Source of the DNA: Corinectria fuckeliana
Taxonomy: Eukaryota > Ascomycota > Sordariomycetes > Hypocreales > Nectriaceae
Assembly (NCBI GenBank): GCA_019137255.1
Contig: WPDH01000236.1
Span: 1 to 64,000, forward strand
Length of the DNA stretch: 64,000 nucleotides
Direction: 5' to 3'
A model generated the notes under the pieces. It saw only the letters and a program-made list of their open reading frames with translations, was not told where the DNA came from and did no database searches. This document shows, piece after piece, positions 1-11,319 of this stretch; position 1 is the stretch's first letter; each line of letters starts with the position of its first letter. A program made the translations under genes and the position numbers.

Positions 1-60
<60 letters not shown>
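1..60. repeat. (AAT)n microsatellite
   Basis: About twenty uninterrupted AAT units open the window. A shorter run of the same unit recurs near 135-155. Confidence 0.95.
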
Positions 61-3000
61 GATAATAAACCTAGTATAGTCTCTTAGTAAGAGAGATATG
101 GTTATATATACTAATCTGTTTATATATAAATTCTAATAATAATAATAATAATAATACTAGTTATAAAAGTAAGTTTTTTTACTATAAATTTACTATATAT
201 CTAAGCTAATCTTATATAAGCTAAGAGAAAAAGATAAGCTAAGATAAAAAGTACTATTACTTTAAGAGAGAAGTCTACTATTTTAGCAGGAATAATATAA
301 GCTATTCTCTATTTTATATATATTATATAAATAGGTAAGAATAGTATAGTAAGTTTTTACTAAGACTAGGCAAATATTATAGTAAGTAGTTATATAACTT
401 ATACTTATATATATAAAATATATAAAGCCTTACTGTTTACTATTATTATTACTATTTAAGCCTTAATAAAAGCTCTTTAGTAAGAGAGGTATACTAATAA
501 TATAAGTATAAGTTAGTTTTATAGTATATATATAAGCTAATAGTATATAAAGAGAGGAGCTTAAAAGGCTTAAAAATATAGCCTTTTAGGCAAAAAGTTA
601 AGCTCTTAAGTGTATATATATTACACTTATAATAGTAATTATAAGCTTAATATTTAACTAGTTTAATATATTAGTTAGTAAGATTAACTATATTACTAAG
701 ATACTTAAGTGTCTTAAATATATTATAGTTTTAGCTCTTACCTGTTAAAAAAGTGTTTTTATTCTTATAGTAGTTAGGTTATTAGCCTCTAAGAGAACTA
801 GTAAGAAGGATAGTAATAATAATAATAAGGTTAGTAAGGCTAGTAATAATACTACTACTAGTAAAAATATAAAAGAAAGTAATATAAATATATAAAGTTA
901 GGTAGTAAGTAGTAAAAGTATAAGTTTAAGTTAAGTCTATAAGTTAGTATTATAAGCTTAAAGGATTTTAATAGAAGGTTAAAAGATTTAATTAGAAGTA
1001 ATAGTTATTATAATTAGGCTAGTTTTTTACTTTTTATAGCTTTTTCTAAGTGTATTTTATACTTCTTATAAGAAGGGTAAAAAGTACTTAGTATAATAGT
1101 ATACTATTTTTATTATAAGGTTATAAACTTAATTATAGTTACTATAGATTTATAAGGCTAGTTTATAGTATAAGATAATATATTAGCTTAAAAACTATTA
1201 GGTAAGTAGTTAAGTAGTTTTACACTTTAATAGTTAGAGCTTAAACTTATATTAGTTTTATAGTAGGTTTATTAGGTGTCTCTATTATTTAGTATACCTA
1301 AGGTAAAAGATAATAATATATTTAGGTGTTTTTTTACTAGTCTTATATAGGTATTATAGTAAAGGTATATTAGGTATATACCTCTAGAAGAGAAAGCTTC
1401 TAAGACTGATTTTTCCTGTTTATAACTATATAAGTATTAAGCTTTAATATTTATTAAAGTCTTAGTATAAGTATAATACTCTTTTATTATTAGCAGGAGG
1501 GTAGGTTTTAGCTGGTTTAAGTTAATTAGTCTTTTAGTACTCTCTTACTTTATCTTAGAGTTAAGTCTATTATATAGTCTATTTAAAAAGAGTATAAGCT
1601 TTTATTACTACTAATATTAGTTTATACTTTTTATAAGAGAGCTAGCTTTTAAGCTAATTTTTAACTTCTTACTATAGTTATTATTATAGTTCTTACTACT
1701 ACTTATAGTAAATCCACCTTAAAGCTATAATAGTAGTAGCTTTAATAAGCTAAGTAGTATTTTATCTCTTAGTATAGCTATAAAATTAGGCGGCTAGTTT
1801 GTTAAGATAGATATTAAGAGAGGAGATAGCTAGCTTTATCTCTAGTAGGTAAGTAAGTGTAGCTTTTTCTTTAGTTTTATATTTATTATTTAAGTATAAC
1901 TAGAGTAAGTTTACTAATAATTTTATTTTATTATAGTATTTTTAAGTTATAATAATAGTTTTTTTATTATTATTAAATATAATTTTTTTCTTTTTATTAT
2001 ATTACTAGTAAGTAGCTTAAAAGTTTTTACTATTTAGTATAAGCTTATACTATTAGTTAGTTTAAGAGTTTTAATACTTACTTTTAAAATACTTTTTCTT
2101 ATTATAGTTTTAGTAAAAAATATTAGTATAATTCTATTTAGTAACTTTTAATTCTATTAGGCTTATTTAAGTTTTATAAGAAGTAAGTATATTTTATTTT
2201 TAGCTAGTATTAAATTAACTTTTCTTATTTTTTTAGCTTTTATTTAAACTTTTTTCTTTTTTATTTATTATTTAAATAGTTTATTATTAATTATAATATA
2301 AAGTTTAATATACTTATTAAAAGTATTAAAAAGTATAAAAATCTTATTAATCTTATTTTTAATTTTATCTTTTAGTTTATAATAAAACCTATTAATTTAG
2401 TTTTTATTACTTAGCTTAAGTTTAGTTATAAAATACTAGTACTTTAATAAGTACTTAAATACTATTTTAGTTTATTTAAGCTTATATATAACTATAAGTA
2501 TATTATATTTTTTATCTTATTTTTATAAGTATTAATAAGTCTTTCTTTATATAGTTTAAAACTATTAAAAAGTTTTTTTATTTTAAGCTTATAAAGTTTC
2601 TTAGAGTTTTTAATAAAATCTTATAAGTATAGTTTTATTTCTTATATAGCTTTTTTAGTAAGTAATCTTATAGTATATTATACTTTTAGTAGTTTACTTA
2701 TAAATATAGTTAAGTAGTATATATAATAAGATTTAATCTAAGTAAGATACTCTTATAGTTTCTTAGTAATACTATTAAAAGTTAGTAATTACTTAAGCTT
2801 AAAAGTTTTACTTATATCTTTTAAGTAAAGTATAGTTAATATAATCTTAAAGCTATTAGCTTATTTATTTTAGTAATATTATTTCTTATAAGTATTTAGC
2901 TATTTAATACTAAGTTATTTAATATACTTTTATAAAGAATTAATAATATAGTTATTATTAAAGCTTAGTTATACTAGTCTAGCTTAAGTTATAATAAGTA

Positions 3001-3299
3001 TTATAATATATTACTTTAAGGCTTAAAAGTACTTAATATTATTATTAAATATTCTTTTAAAAGTATTATAAAAGCTATAGTCTTATAGTATATATATTAG
3101 TTTATACACTTAAGTTTTATAGTTTAATTATTATTATTATTATCTAATTTTAAGTTATTTAAGATACTATTATTATATATTTAAATATTATCTTAAAACT
3201 ACTTACTTTAAGATATTTCTAAACTAGATAGAGTTACTAAAACTATAATAACTAATTTAAATTATTACTTAGGTTAATATAGTAAAATACTAAATAAGA

Positions 3300-3885
3300 G
3301 CTATTAATATATAATAGTTAGGTTTATCTTAAGAGTATAAAATAAGTCTAAAATATAAAAGTATTTAAACTAGTAGTTTAAAATATTATAATAAGTAATA
3401 TAAGTTATAGTCTAATAATAATAAAATAGTAGATTTAATATAACTAAGATATATTAATAGCTAGTAAGACTATTTTTATAAAAGTGCTAAATAAGTGTAT
3501 TTATATATATTAAAAGACTAGTATAATTAATTAGTATTAAGTTATATTAAATAGTGCTTATTTAATATATATATACTTAATAGTATTAAACTGTATTAGA
3601 TAAAGCCTGTTTAATATATAGGTGTTATATATTATAATAAGAAGAAAAAAGTAAGTACTAAAATAATTCTACTAGTTATAACTATCTAGTCTTAACCTAG
3701 GCTGTAATACTAGCTATTAATACACTTAGTTATATTAAATTTATTATTTTACTATTACTAAATTATAACTTATATTACTTACTTACTTTAATATTTTAAA
3801 CTACTAGTTTAAACACTTTTATATTTTAAATATATTTTATACTCTTAGGTTAAACTTAGCTGTTATAAGTTAGTAATTATTTAGT
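3300..3885. repeat. Inverted repeat inside the AT-rich block
   Basis: About 170 bp at 3300-3470 matches the reverse complement of 3703-3885 along its length, for example the shared words tagctattaat, taacttatattactta and ttttaaactactagttta. The differences are mostly transitions, as expected after RIP. The roughly 230 bp between the arms are unique AT-rich DNA. The arms could be opposed LTRs or terminal inverted repeats. Confidence 0.75.
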
Positions 3886-4110
3886 TTTAAATATAATATT
3901 TAATAATATAATAAAGTAATATATTATGTTTTCTTATTAAAAGCTAAATAAATATATAAAACTAAATAATAATAACTTAAATAATATAACTTTACTAAGT
4001 AAATATAAATAAATAATTTTATATTAGTATTATTAGTATTATATAATATTAAGTATACACTTAAAGTTTATTAAGTCTATTATTAATACTAAAATTATTA
4101 CAAGTAATAA

Positions 4111-4902
4111 GCAGCGCTAGTAATCTAATCACCTTTAGGTATAGCTCTAAGCCGCCACTTTAGAACAATAATACCCGGCGGCCGCTATTGCCCAGGATTA
4201 GCTAAGTCACCTAGTCGACATATTGTTTACTGTCACCAACGTTAGCAACTCCCTAGCCACGTACAACATATCTTATATCCCGTCTCTTACAGCGATAAGT
4301 CTATTCGGAATTTACCGTAGCAGCTCGCCCGAGCTCAAAACCGTCTACGCCACCCTCTCCTTTAAGCTATCTTTATTTACCCTTGAGCTAGGCTCCAAAT
4401 TGGGCGACAGTGACCGAGGCCAGCCTAGTTGACTCAGTGCCCAATTTCCACATATCTCACTCGGGTCGATCTTCTGAATGTGATAGTAGAGTCAACTCAA
4501 GCAGGAAAATCCCATCCGAGACTGATTCAAGTACACTGATTATAAGACTCTATCTAGGTGGACAGTAGTTCACGGAACATAGATACTTGAGAAACAAATC
4601 TAGATAAATCACAGCACAATTGTGTTCTATTCACAGCAGAACCCTCTTTTACACATGGTAGAACTTTCTCCTATTCATAGCAGAACATTCTCTTTGTACA
4701 TAGTAAAACTGTCTTCTATCTATATAAGCCTTTACCTAAGCTATAGGTTCCACCGTAAATCAAGTTTGTATCTCAGGTATATAATGTCAAATAGTTATCC
4801 TCATCTGTTGCTCTCTCAAGTGCTGCTCTAACAGCTATCACGACTCGAAGCATTACCCTGCCGACACTATTACGACTCAAAGTTATACGTGGCTTATCCA
4901 AT
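4111..4902. other. Non-coding stretch with short tandem repeat
   Basis: Normal base composition returns here. Two small ORFs (4223-4432 and 4622-4831) show no recognisable domain. The second is built from two imperfect 45-bp tandem units (about 4622-4666 and 4667-4709, sharing 'ttc.cagcagaac'), so it is more likely repeat than gene. Confidence 0.5.
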
Positions 4903-5220
4903 ATGTCGCAGAACAATCCCGACAGCCCCGATTCTCATGGAGGCAGTCCTGAGTCAAAAGTGAGGCCTCAACCAGACTGCGAGGTTTGCGGCGGCAGAGG
5001 CCATTACACTCATAGGGTTCCATATTGGGTAGAAGAACCATGTCCGGCTTCCTACGCACATTGCAGTCCATACTCTCACACAGAAATGTGCATATCAATG
5101 CAAATAAGGACACTTGGCGAACGCTACTGCCCTTGTCAGATATGCTTCGGAACCTTTTTACACCAGGTAGAGCGATTCCGTAATGAGCAACGCAATTGCA
5201 GTTGCCTTGGGGTCTACTAG
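4903..5220 (+). CDS. Small Cys-rich hypothetical protein
   Basis: A 105-residue uninterrupted ORF starting at an ATG. I do not recognise the family. It has clustered cysteines: CEVC around residue 26, then CPASYAHC, CISM, and CPCQIC followed by CSC near the C-terminus. This suggests metal binding or disulphides. The N-terminal 25 residues are Ser/Pro/Asp-rich and there is no signal peptide, so a small intracellular zinc-binding protein is more likely than a secreted one. It is the first reading frame after the AT-rich block. It could also be one exon of a broken gene, because nothing else around it supports a longer model. Confidence 0.4.
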   Translation: MSQNNPDSPDSHGGSPESKVRPQPDCEVCGGRGHYTHRVPYWVEEPCPASYAHCSPYSHTEMCISMQIRTLGERYCPCQICFGTFLHQVERFRNEQRNCSCLGVY

Positions 5221-5769
5221 ACAGGCCTTCTTTAGTAGAACAGAATAAATAAAAAAGGGAATTTCTTCTGTTAATCCCGTTGTGGCACGCCGTGTTGAAG
5301 TCGCTAACTTAATGATGCGGGAGGGTGGCAATGAGACAGTCTAAACAGACGAGCCGCGGCCCCGTGTCCCCTTTCTACGTACTTCTACCCAGCTCAACGC
5401 CACTCAGCCACTCGCCGATTCAATCAGCGGGTCAGTCATTTCGATATTTCTGATGGCAGCAGTAAGGATTACGCCCACGGTTAGGAGAGTGCCATGGGCC
5501 AGCCACCATCCATCTGGGAGGCGCGTCGCCCGCGCTCGTCGGGTGGCTCTGCGACACCCTGAGCCCAATCCAATTGAGCACCATGTCAATGTGGTAAGTG
5601 TCCGCCGAGGAATCTGTCAAGGCGGTGGGGTGTTGACAAGCGTCAGTCTTCGCAGGGTGGTCTCAGGGTGGTCTTGGACGGCCATGTGGAAGAACGACGT
5701 GGTAGTTACTACTATGACGAGCAACACAGCAAGGCTGCGTGCGTGGCTTTGACTACCGGAGGAACGCCC
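5221..5769. other. No gene seen
   Basis: Only overlapping short ORFs with no recognisable domain. It presumably includes the 3' flank of the minus-strand gene that follows. Confidence 0.5.
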
Positions 5770-6804
5770 TCAAAAGTCCATCTTGGGCACAAAGCCCACC
5801 ACGTTCCGCTTGAACCAAGCCAAGTACACATCCCTCCCCCAGGCCGTCAGCTCCCGGACGCCGCCCACGGCGCAATACGTGTCCAGCAGGCTCCTGGTCG
5901 ACCCAAACTTCCACCCGACATACAGCGTCGTCAAGCCGGCCTCGTACGTCGACAGCAACAGCAGCCAGCGGTGCCCCTGGACGACGACGCTCGGGAGGAA
6001 GCCCAGCTCGCGCAGGACCGCCATGGTCTGGGCCTCGTGGACGCGGTGCTGCGCCGCCGTCACCACCGGGCCCTCCCCCCATCTCTCGCGGTCCCGGAGC
6101 AGCTTCTGGCTGACGCCCCAGCGCAGGAACTGCCACTGCGCCGCGTGCCGCCCGCCCGCCTTCAGCCAGCCGCTGTCGGCCTTGTGCAGCGGCGGCTTCC
6201 TCGACTCGATGCTCAGCAGCAGAGGCCGCTCCTGCATGTAGCCCGTGTCGACGTAGTTGACGGACAGCGTGGGCGACGTGGTGCAGAAGGCCATCATGGC
6301 GCGCTTGAACTCGCCGTCTCGCGGGTTGATGAGCGAGCTGTAGATGCACAAGTCGTTGACGCTGGCGAACAAGTCGCACGGCCTGCCGCAGGGGTCCCGG
6401 AACACCAGCGCCAGCAAGGGGAAGTACACCTTCTGGGCCCAGTCTGCCTGGTCGAGGCTGGATCGTTGGCACTCGAACGCGTCGGAGAGGATGACTTCGA
6501 CAGGGTCCAAGTCGGGAATGCGGCCCGGCAAAGGGTCTTCGACCTCGAGGGGCGGCAGACTAAAGGCCAGCTCCCACTCCAGGGAGTTTTCGTCTGGGTA
6601 CCAGAGCTCCGAGTCGATCTCTGGCCGCAAGTCAGCCGGGAAGAAACGGTGTCCGCGGCCGACCGTCTTGACGGCCAGGAACAGGCTCCTAGCCGCGTTG
6701 GGCACCGTCACCTTGTTGAGCGGCTCGATAGTTATGGACTGCTGGTTCAAGGGGGGGCACTCGGCCAAGAGGCTCTGGACCGAAATTCTCTTGGGCTCAG
6801 CCAT
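5770..6804 (-). CDS. PD-(D/E)XK-like nuclease-fold fungal protein
   Basis: Single-exon gene of 344 residues. The open frame extends upstream of 6804, but this is its first ATG. Its C-terminal half resembles the fungal PD-(D/E)XK nuclease-like family (PDDEXK_12 type): a strand with SIESRK at 198-203, then HAAQWQFLRW, a GFLPSVVVQGHRW strand, a GSTRSLLDTY segment and a final helix ending in WFKRNVV. Relatives usually read SIETKR at the E-x-K site. Here E200 is kept but the lysine position is shifted (ESRK), so activity is uncertain. The N-terminal half, with DPVEVILSDAF, also fits the family. A second, more diverged member lies at 34265-35845. The upstream DNA on this strand (6830-6921) is a GATCAGGA-type minisatellite. 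The cellular role of this family is unknown. Confidence 0.75.
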   Translation of the reverse strand: MAEPKRISVQSLLAECPPLNQQSITIEPLNKVTVPNAARSLFLAVKTVGRGHRFFPADLRPEIDSELWYPDENSLEWELAFSLPPLEVEDPLPGRIPDLDPVEVILSDAFECQRSSLDQADWAQKVYFPLLALVFRDPCGRPCDLFASVNDLCIYSSLINPRDGEFKRAMMAFCTTSPTLSVNYVDTGYMQERPLLLSIESRKPPLHKADSGWLKAGGRHAAQWQFLRWGVSQKLLRDRERWGEGPVVTAAQHRVHEAQTMAVLRELGFLPSVVVQGHRWLLLLSTYEAGLTTLYVGWKFGSTRSLLDTYCAVGGVRELTAWGRDVYLAWFKRNVVGFVPKMDF

Positions 6805-6829
6805 AGCGTGCGTGGATGGGTATTCGTGC

Positions 6830-6921
6830 GGCTGAGTGGGCAGTTGAGTGGGCGATTGAGGATCAGGAACAGGATCAGGAACAGGGTCAGGATGAGGAAC
6901 AAGATGAGGATCAGGATGATG
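6830..6921. repeat. GATCAGGA-type minisatellite upstream of the nuclease-like gene
   Basis: Degenerate tandem copies of (g)gatcaggaaca and related 12-bp units lie directly 5' of the minus-strand gene that starts at 6804. Because of this tract, antisense and upstream frames look like acidic or proline-rich proteins. Confidence 0.8.
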
Positions 6922-7249
6922 GGGCAACAAGAGATGCAGAAGACGGAAATGTGGCGAGAGGGCTTATATTTATGACTGGAGGGCTGGTTGATGCAAGGGA
7001 GGAAACAGAGGCTGGCTCCACCCCGGCAGCATCAAAAGCAACAACCCCCAATGTCATCGTCACGCGCGATTGCCTTCTTGCATGTCTCATCAAACGTTCC
7101 ATTCATTTCTCTCATGCTGCATGTCAGCTTGCGGCGAGCTGCGTGTCTCAGGCGACGGCTCGCTCTATCAGCAACCAGGTCTGCACCCGCAGGTTCTGCC
7201 GTGGTTTGAGGCTGAGCAAGTCCCATCCCGGGAACCATTCCAAGCAGGC

Positions 7250-8766
7250 TGAGAATTACACTGCACACCAAGAGAGGGCGACAGAATATTCCGAGCACTC
7301 ACTGGCTTGTATACTGCATCAGCCGACTAGATTATCCTGTCAACGGTGCTCTTTTGCCAGTCGTGTGCCAAGTTCTTGTCATTCCGCTTGCCATTCAAAC
7401 GGGTTGAAAATTACACTGCGCACCAAGAGGGAAAATATCCTGGCCACTATACCAGATCAGCCCCGCGACTCTCTGCCCGCTTATGTTTATCAGCTATTAT
7501 TATGCAGAGCTGAGTCGCCCCAAACATGGGCATTTAAAAATGTGAGGCAGATATCTTTAGGTATAATAAAGCCTAAATACACTTGTAGCATTATTTTAAA
7601 TGGTTTTAGACAGTATTCGTCGCTTTAAATTTGAACTTGACTTCTTTTGGTGTACCCTTTATTTATCAACCCGTTTGCCATTCACTTCGGAAGCGGCCCC
7701 TCTAGGCAACTTCGAGGTCAGGTATGGAAGGGTTCGACCTCACCGGGATCTTGCACAAAGAGATGTGACAAAGAGACGTGGTGTTGAATTCCTCGTCGAG
7801 GTCGAGACCCCGGTGGCTGTCCAGTAATGGAACGAAGCTCTCCAGGCATTCCTGGCCACAGTGGCGCCATCATCAGCAAGCACGATTGGACGAGCAAAGA
7901 CGGCCTGGTCGTCTTTATCTGCTACAAAGGGGAGTTCTGGACAAGCCGGTTTCCTCCCGCCTCCCGGGTAATGCGTCGAGGAGAGACGGGCCCCCCTTGC
8001 GAATGAAGTCTTCCAGCTCCACCCTCCATCTTGCACTAATCTTGTCGGGATCTTGCACTAATCCTTGACGTGTTGTGGAGCTGAACCCACCGCTTTACTG
8101 TAGCATCGCGGGGCTCTCGCTGGATCCCGATCGCCCCGACGGCCCGTCCCCTACATACGGTCATCTCGCCATCTCGCCATCTTGTCATCTCCCCCCCTCC
8201 CCCCCCGCAGTGGACTCGGCGGATTCCGGGTGGATGGACAAGGAACCGACCCACAAAGAGGTTCTTTTAGTCTTTTACTCGGTGCTAGCTCTAGATATTC
8301 TCCGGAATTGCGGCGAATCGCATCATACGCGGGTTGTCAATCCACCACCCAAGGAGTTCCCGAACATCGGCCTCATCGACGCATGACTTTGGCACGCCTC
8401 TACAAACTAGCATTTGAAATTCTTTTGAGCTGTACACTTACACTGAACAGGTTACACAGAGTACACTGCACACCCAGTCCGCATCTACTTATGTATACCC
8501 TCGATCCCACCCAAGGAATGCCTTCCCGTCTCATCACCACCACGCTGCCATAGTATTGCCGGATCGAACTGCCCACCAAGTACGTAACTGTTAGTGGTAG
8601 AGCCACCTGTCAGGCCCTCCATCAGGCACCGTCCACATTTGTGCCTTAGATACTAGGTATAATTCTGCCTTAGATACTAGGCACCTAGCGACATCAGTGA
8701 TCCCCTTTGGGACTCACCGTTCCGTCCCCTTTCCTAGCGTACACAATACACGAAGTCACGGCAAGA
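7250..8766. other. Intergenic region with a short direct repeat
   Basis: No supported gene. About 45 bp at 7250-7298 recur with mismatches at 7405-7447 (shared words attacactgc, caccaagag). Nothing else was identified up to 8766, apart from short C-rich and CATCTCGC tracts near 8160-8205. Confidence 0.55.
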
Positions 8767-9432
8767 ATGACTTCGAATTCCAGTCAGAAAGTCTCCGGGG
8801 CTTGGCGGAACAAGCTCGTCCAGTGCCTCGACGCCATCAAGACGGCGGGTGAATTTTCGTGGACTAACTCGTATGGCGTCTTTGTCAACCCAGGCCTAGA
8901 GCTGTTGGGAACCGACGACGACGACGACGCCGCCGACAGCGAGGATGAGCCCGAGTACCTTGGCAACGAGGACTCGCCAGCCTGCTTCCGCTACCACAAC
9001 ACGGTTAGTTGCCCAACCCCCACCCCCCGCCGCTGCTCTGATAGCTAATCTCTAACTTAGGTTGTCGTCCTCTTGTCGAGGCGGAAGCTCCATTCCTTGC
9101 TCAATCTGGGTAGGGAGGGCTTGTTCTTGGATGCTTTGGTTACCGAGGTAATACAGGATGTCACCGATCGACGAGACGACGAATCCGTGGCCGATGCCAC
9201 ACGGTTTATGAGGGCATGCTGTTTGGACTGGTCATCCTGGAGGTACTGGTTAGACCGGCCGCAGTTGACGTTGCAGCGAATGGTACGGTGCGGTGAGGAT
9301 CTCAACGACGAAGCCCTTATAAAGGCAGCGGTCAAGGTTGGCGGCCGTGTGAAAGGAAAGAGAGGGGCCGAGGAAAGGAAAGAGAGGGGCCGAGGAAGAG
9401 TCAGACGACGCCCAAAAACGTCGCAAGGTTGA
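8767..9432 (+). CDS. Two-exon hypothetical; possible truncated 2OG-oxygenase-like protein
   Basis: Exon 1 is 8767-9003 and exon 2 is 9061-9432, joined by a 57-bp GT-AG intron that keeps phase, giving about 202 residues. Exon 1 contains a stretch of Asp/Glu (DDDDD, then SEDEPEYLGNED). The segment YLGNED...FRYHNTVVVLLSRR spans the splice junction. It recalls the part of fungal 2-oxoglutarate/Fe(II) oxygenase-type proteins where a GNE...YH..VVV motif follows the catalytic core, and NPGLELLG recalls their N-terminal region. The HxD...H iron-binding core expected between these parts is absent. If the resemblance is real, this is an internally deleted derivative. The gene model is better supported than the family call. 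Confidence 0.5.
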
Positions 9433-10109
9433 GTGCACTTTACTGTGAGGACTATAGACCAACTGCCTAGAGAGGCTTGCATTGGGGGTTTGTCGGACCC
9501 AACGTGGTCGATCAACCTTTCAACTTCAACTACGGGAGTCCCAGGTACTTACGACATCACCTTAAGTGCTACCTATCTCGAAGATATTTATTATCCTTCT
9601 GAAGCGGAATATAAAGGGGGGGAAACAATGCCCGAAACGACAGTATTTGTCTGTCCACCCTATCGTTCCTTCTATTTATTTATGTAGAACTTATCGTATC
9701 TCTTATTAATCTGATTGCTGGTTCGACGTGTGGCAGTGTCGCCTAGCCTACCTACCCTACACCTCGATTGTCCCGCCTCTGAGCGGGGTGCACTTCGGCA
9801 CCGCACGGACCGGCTCGTGCGAAGAACTTGTCGAACCCGTCCCGATTCTCCATCACCGACCTTTTACAACATCTCCGCCGTCCAGCCTACCTGTTCCCCT
9901 CCGACGAAAAGAGGCGCACGCGCAACCCTCGAATCCGCCCTTCCCAACCGCGGGAGCCCCCATGCTCTTCGGATCCCGGTGAGCCAATTGGGCTCCGCGA
10001 CGAACCTGCGCCCAACCCATCCATCATCCATCCATCCATCCATTTCCCCCGCCGCCAGGATCCTCGCTTCTCTCTGCAATCACATCACGCGCGCGCGCAC
10101 CTTTCCACC
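9433..10109 (+). promoter_or_regulatory. Upstream region of CIA30
   Basis: No supported gene. The final 100 bp before the CIA30 ATG contain repeated CCATCC units (about 10015-10040), a CGCGCG run, and pyrimidine-rich DNA ending in a ccaccATG context, typical of a fungal promoter and 5' leader. Confidence 0.4.
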
Positions 10110-11043
10110 ATGAGACCTACCCAGCTCCTCCTCTCGCGGGGCCTCTTCGGCCGGAGCATGGACGAGCTTCGACGACGGACGCAGATTGGTACGCGGGCCC
10201 GCTGGGCGGTTACGGTCGCGGTGCTGGGATCCAAGCTGACAAACAGGGATAGCCGTGTCGTTCGAAGCCATCAAAGGCGCCACTGCGCCCCGGCCTCTGT
10301 ACGACTTCACCGCCCCGGACACGGTCCGCGACTGCATCGTCATGTCCGACCGGGCCATCGGCGGCTTCTCCGAAAGCAACCTGGAGTACACGACCTCCCC
10401 CACGACCTCCGCCGAATCCTGCGCCGACACTGCCTCCTCCACGACCTCCTCCGCCGAATCTTCCCACACGACCCCCCCCCCCTCCTCCTCCTCCTCCTCC
10501 TCCTCCTCCGCCGCCGCCGCCCCCCCATCCTTCGCCCGCTTCCACGGCACCATCTCCACGCGCCTCCCGCCCGCGCACCCGACCGTCGAGCGCAGCGGCT
10601 TCGCCGGCTTCCGCACGCCCGACCAGCGGCCCACGCTCCTGGGCCGCGCCCTGTGGGACATCGACCCGTTCGTGTACCTGGCGTTGCGCGTCAAGTCGGA
10701 CGGCCGCGCGTACCTGGTCAACGTGCAGACGGAGAGCGTCGAGCCGTCGGACCTGCACCAGCACCGCCTGTTCGCCAAGCGGCCCGGCCGGTGGGAGACG
10801 GTGCTGGTCAAGTGGAACGACTTCGTCCGCACCAACCACGGCTTCGTCGTCGAGCCGCAGACGGAGATGCTGCGGCAGAAGGTCCAGAGCGTCGGCGTCG
10901 GCCTTACGGACCGTGCCGAGGGCCCGTTTGAGCTGTGCATCGAGAGGGTGTGGGCGACGAACGACCCCGGGGAAGGGGAGATTGCCGACAGGTCGGACGA
11001 GAGCGAGTTGCGGAACCGCAAGGGTGAGAGGATCCGCTGGTAG
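10110..11043 (+). CDS. cia30: Complex I intermediate-associated protein 30 (CIA30/NDUFAF1)
   Basis: Assembly factor of mitochondrial NADH:ubiquinone oxidoreductase. Exon 1 is 10110-10188, the intron 10189-10246 is GT-AG, and exon 2 is 10247-11043, giving 291 residues. The N-terminus is Arg/Leu-rich and fits a mitochondrial presequence. The CIA30 domain is clear: LYDFTAPDTV, then VMSDRAIGGFSESNLEY, GFAGFRTP, YLALRVKSDGRAYLVNVQT and a closing CIERVWA. A low-complexity insert of roughly 45 Ser/Thr/Pro/Ala residues (about codons 71-115, DNA near 10395-10525, partly a TCC tract) interrupts the first part of the domain. The gene converges with APC5 across 276 bp. The call is firm; the exact start rests on a good ATG context and the presequence-like N-terminus. 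Confidence 0.92.
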
Positions 11044-11319
11044 AGGGGTTGCGAGGAGGGCACAAGCTGGCGTACTCCTTGGATTAGGAAGCGGCACGAT
11101 GATGGTCATCAAGTGTGTAATGTGGTCATCGAGTGTGTAACTACAAAGGCCGTCGCTCTACTGAGAGGACAGGTTTCAGGACCTGTCAAGTCTACTGCCT
11201 GTCCCATGTACAATAAGCAAGCTTAATGAACCCCAAGATGCTCCAGAGCTCCAGATCTTCACCTCTCCAGCGTACAATTATTTACTTCCATTCGTCGCAC
11301 TCGTCCCGTCCATCGTTAA

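Larger units (their letters stand above)
1..4110. repeat. AT-rich RIP-like repeat block, no gene
   Basis: About four kilobases of extreme AT richness with no ORF over 60 codons. CpA, TpG and CpG are scarce while TpA is very common, and C and G survive mainly in CT/CC and AG/GG contexts. That is the expected end product of repeat-induced point mutation acting on CpA. The block stops abruptly near 4110, where ordinary base composition begins. It is presumably decayed transposon DNA, but I could not identify a reverse transcriptase or transposase with confidence. The left end lies outside the window. Confidence 0.85.

Noticed and set aside
1741..2100. Possible reverse-transcriptase remnant (KIDIKRGD...)
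   Set aside because: Only one short motif, many stops, and no catalytic Asp pair could be placed.
1..4110. Possible mitochondrial DNA insertion
   Set aside because: The base bias is dinucleotide-specific (loss of CpA/TpG), and no mitochondrial gene or tRNA is recognisable.
5668..6975. Plus-strand 435-codon ORF
   Set aside because: Arg/Pro/Gln-rich shadow of the minus-strand nuclease-like gene, which has real motifs.
7032..7298. Minus-strand 88-codon ORF resembling a small secreted Cys protein
   Set aside because: Its first codon is GTG, the hydrophobic N-terminus has no ATG in frame before it, and part of it lies in a short direct repeat.
6816..7628. Plus-strand 270-codon ORF upstream of the first nuclease-like gene
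   Set aside because: It begins in the GATCAGGA minisatellite and has no domain; it is the antisense reading of promoter DNA.
10080..11112. Long minus-strand ORFs across CIA30 (300 and 327 codons)
   Set aside because: Antisense shadows of the GC-rich CIA30 exon, with Gly and Glu runs produced by the TCC tract.
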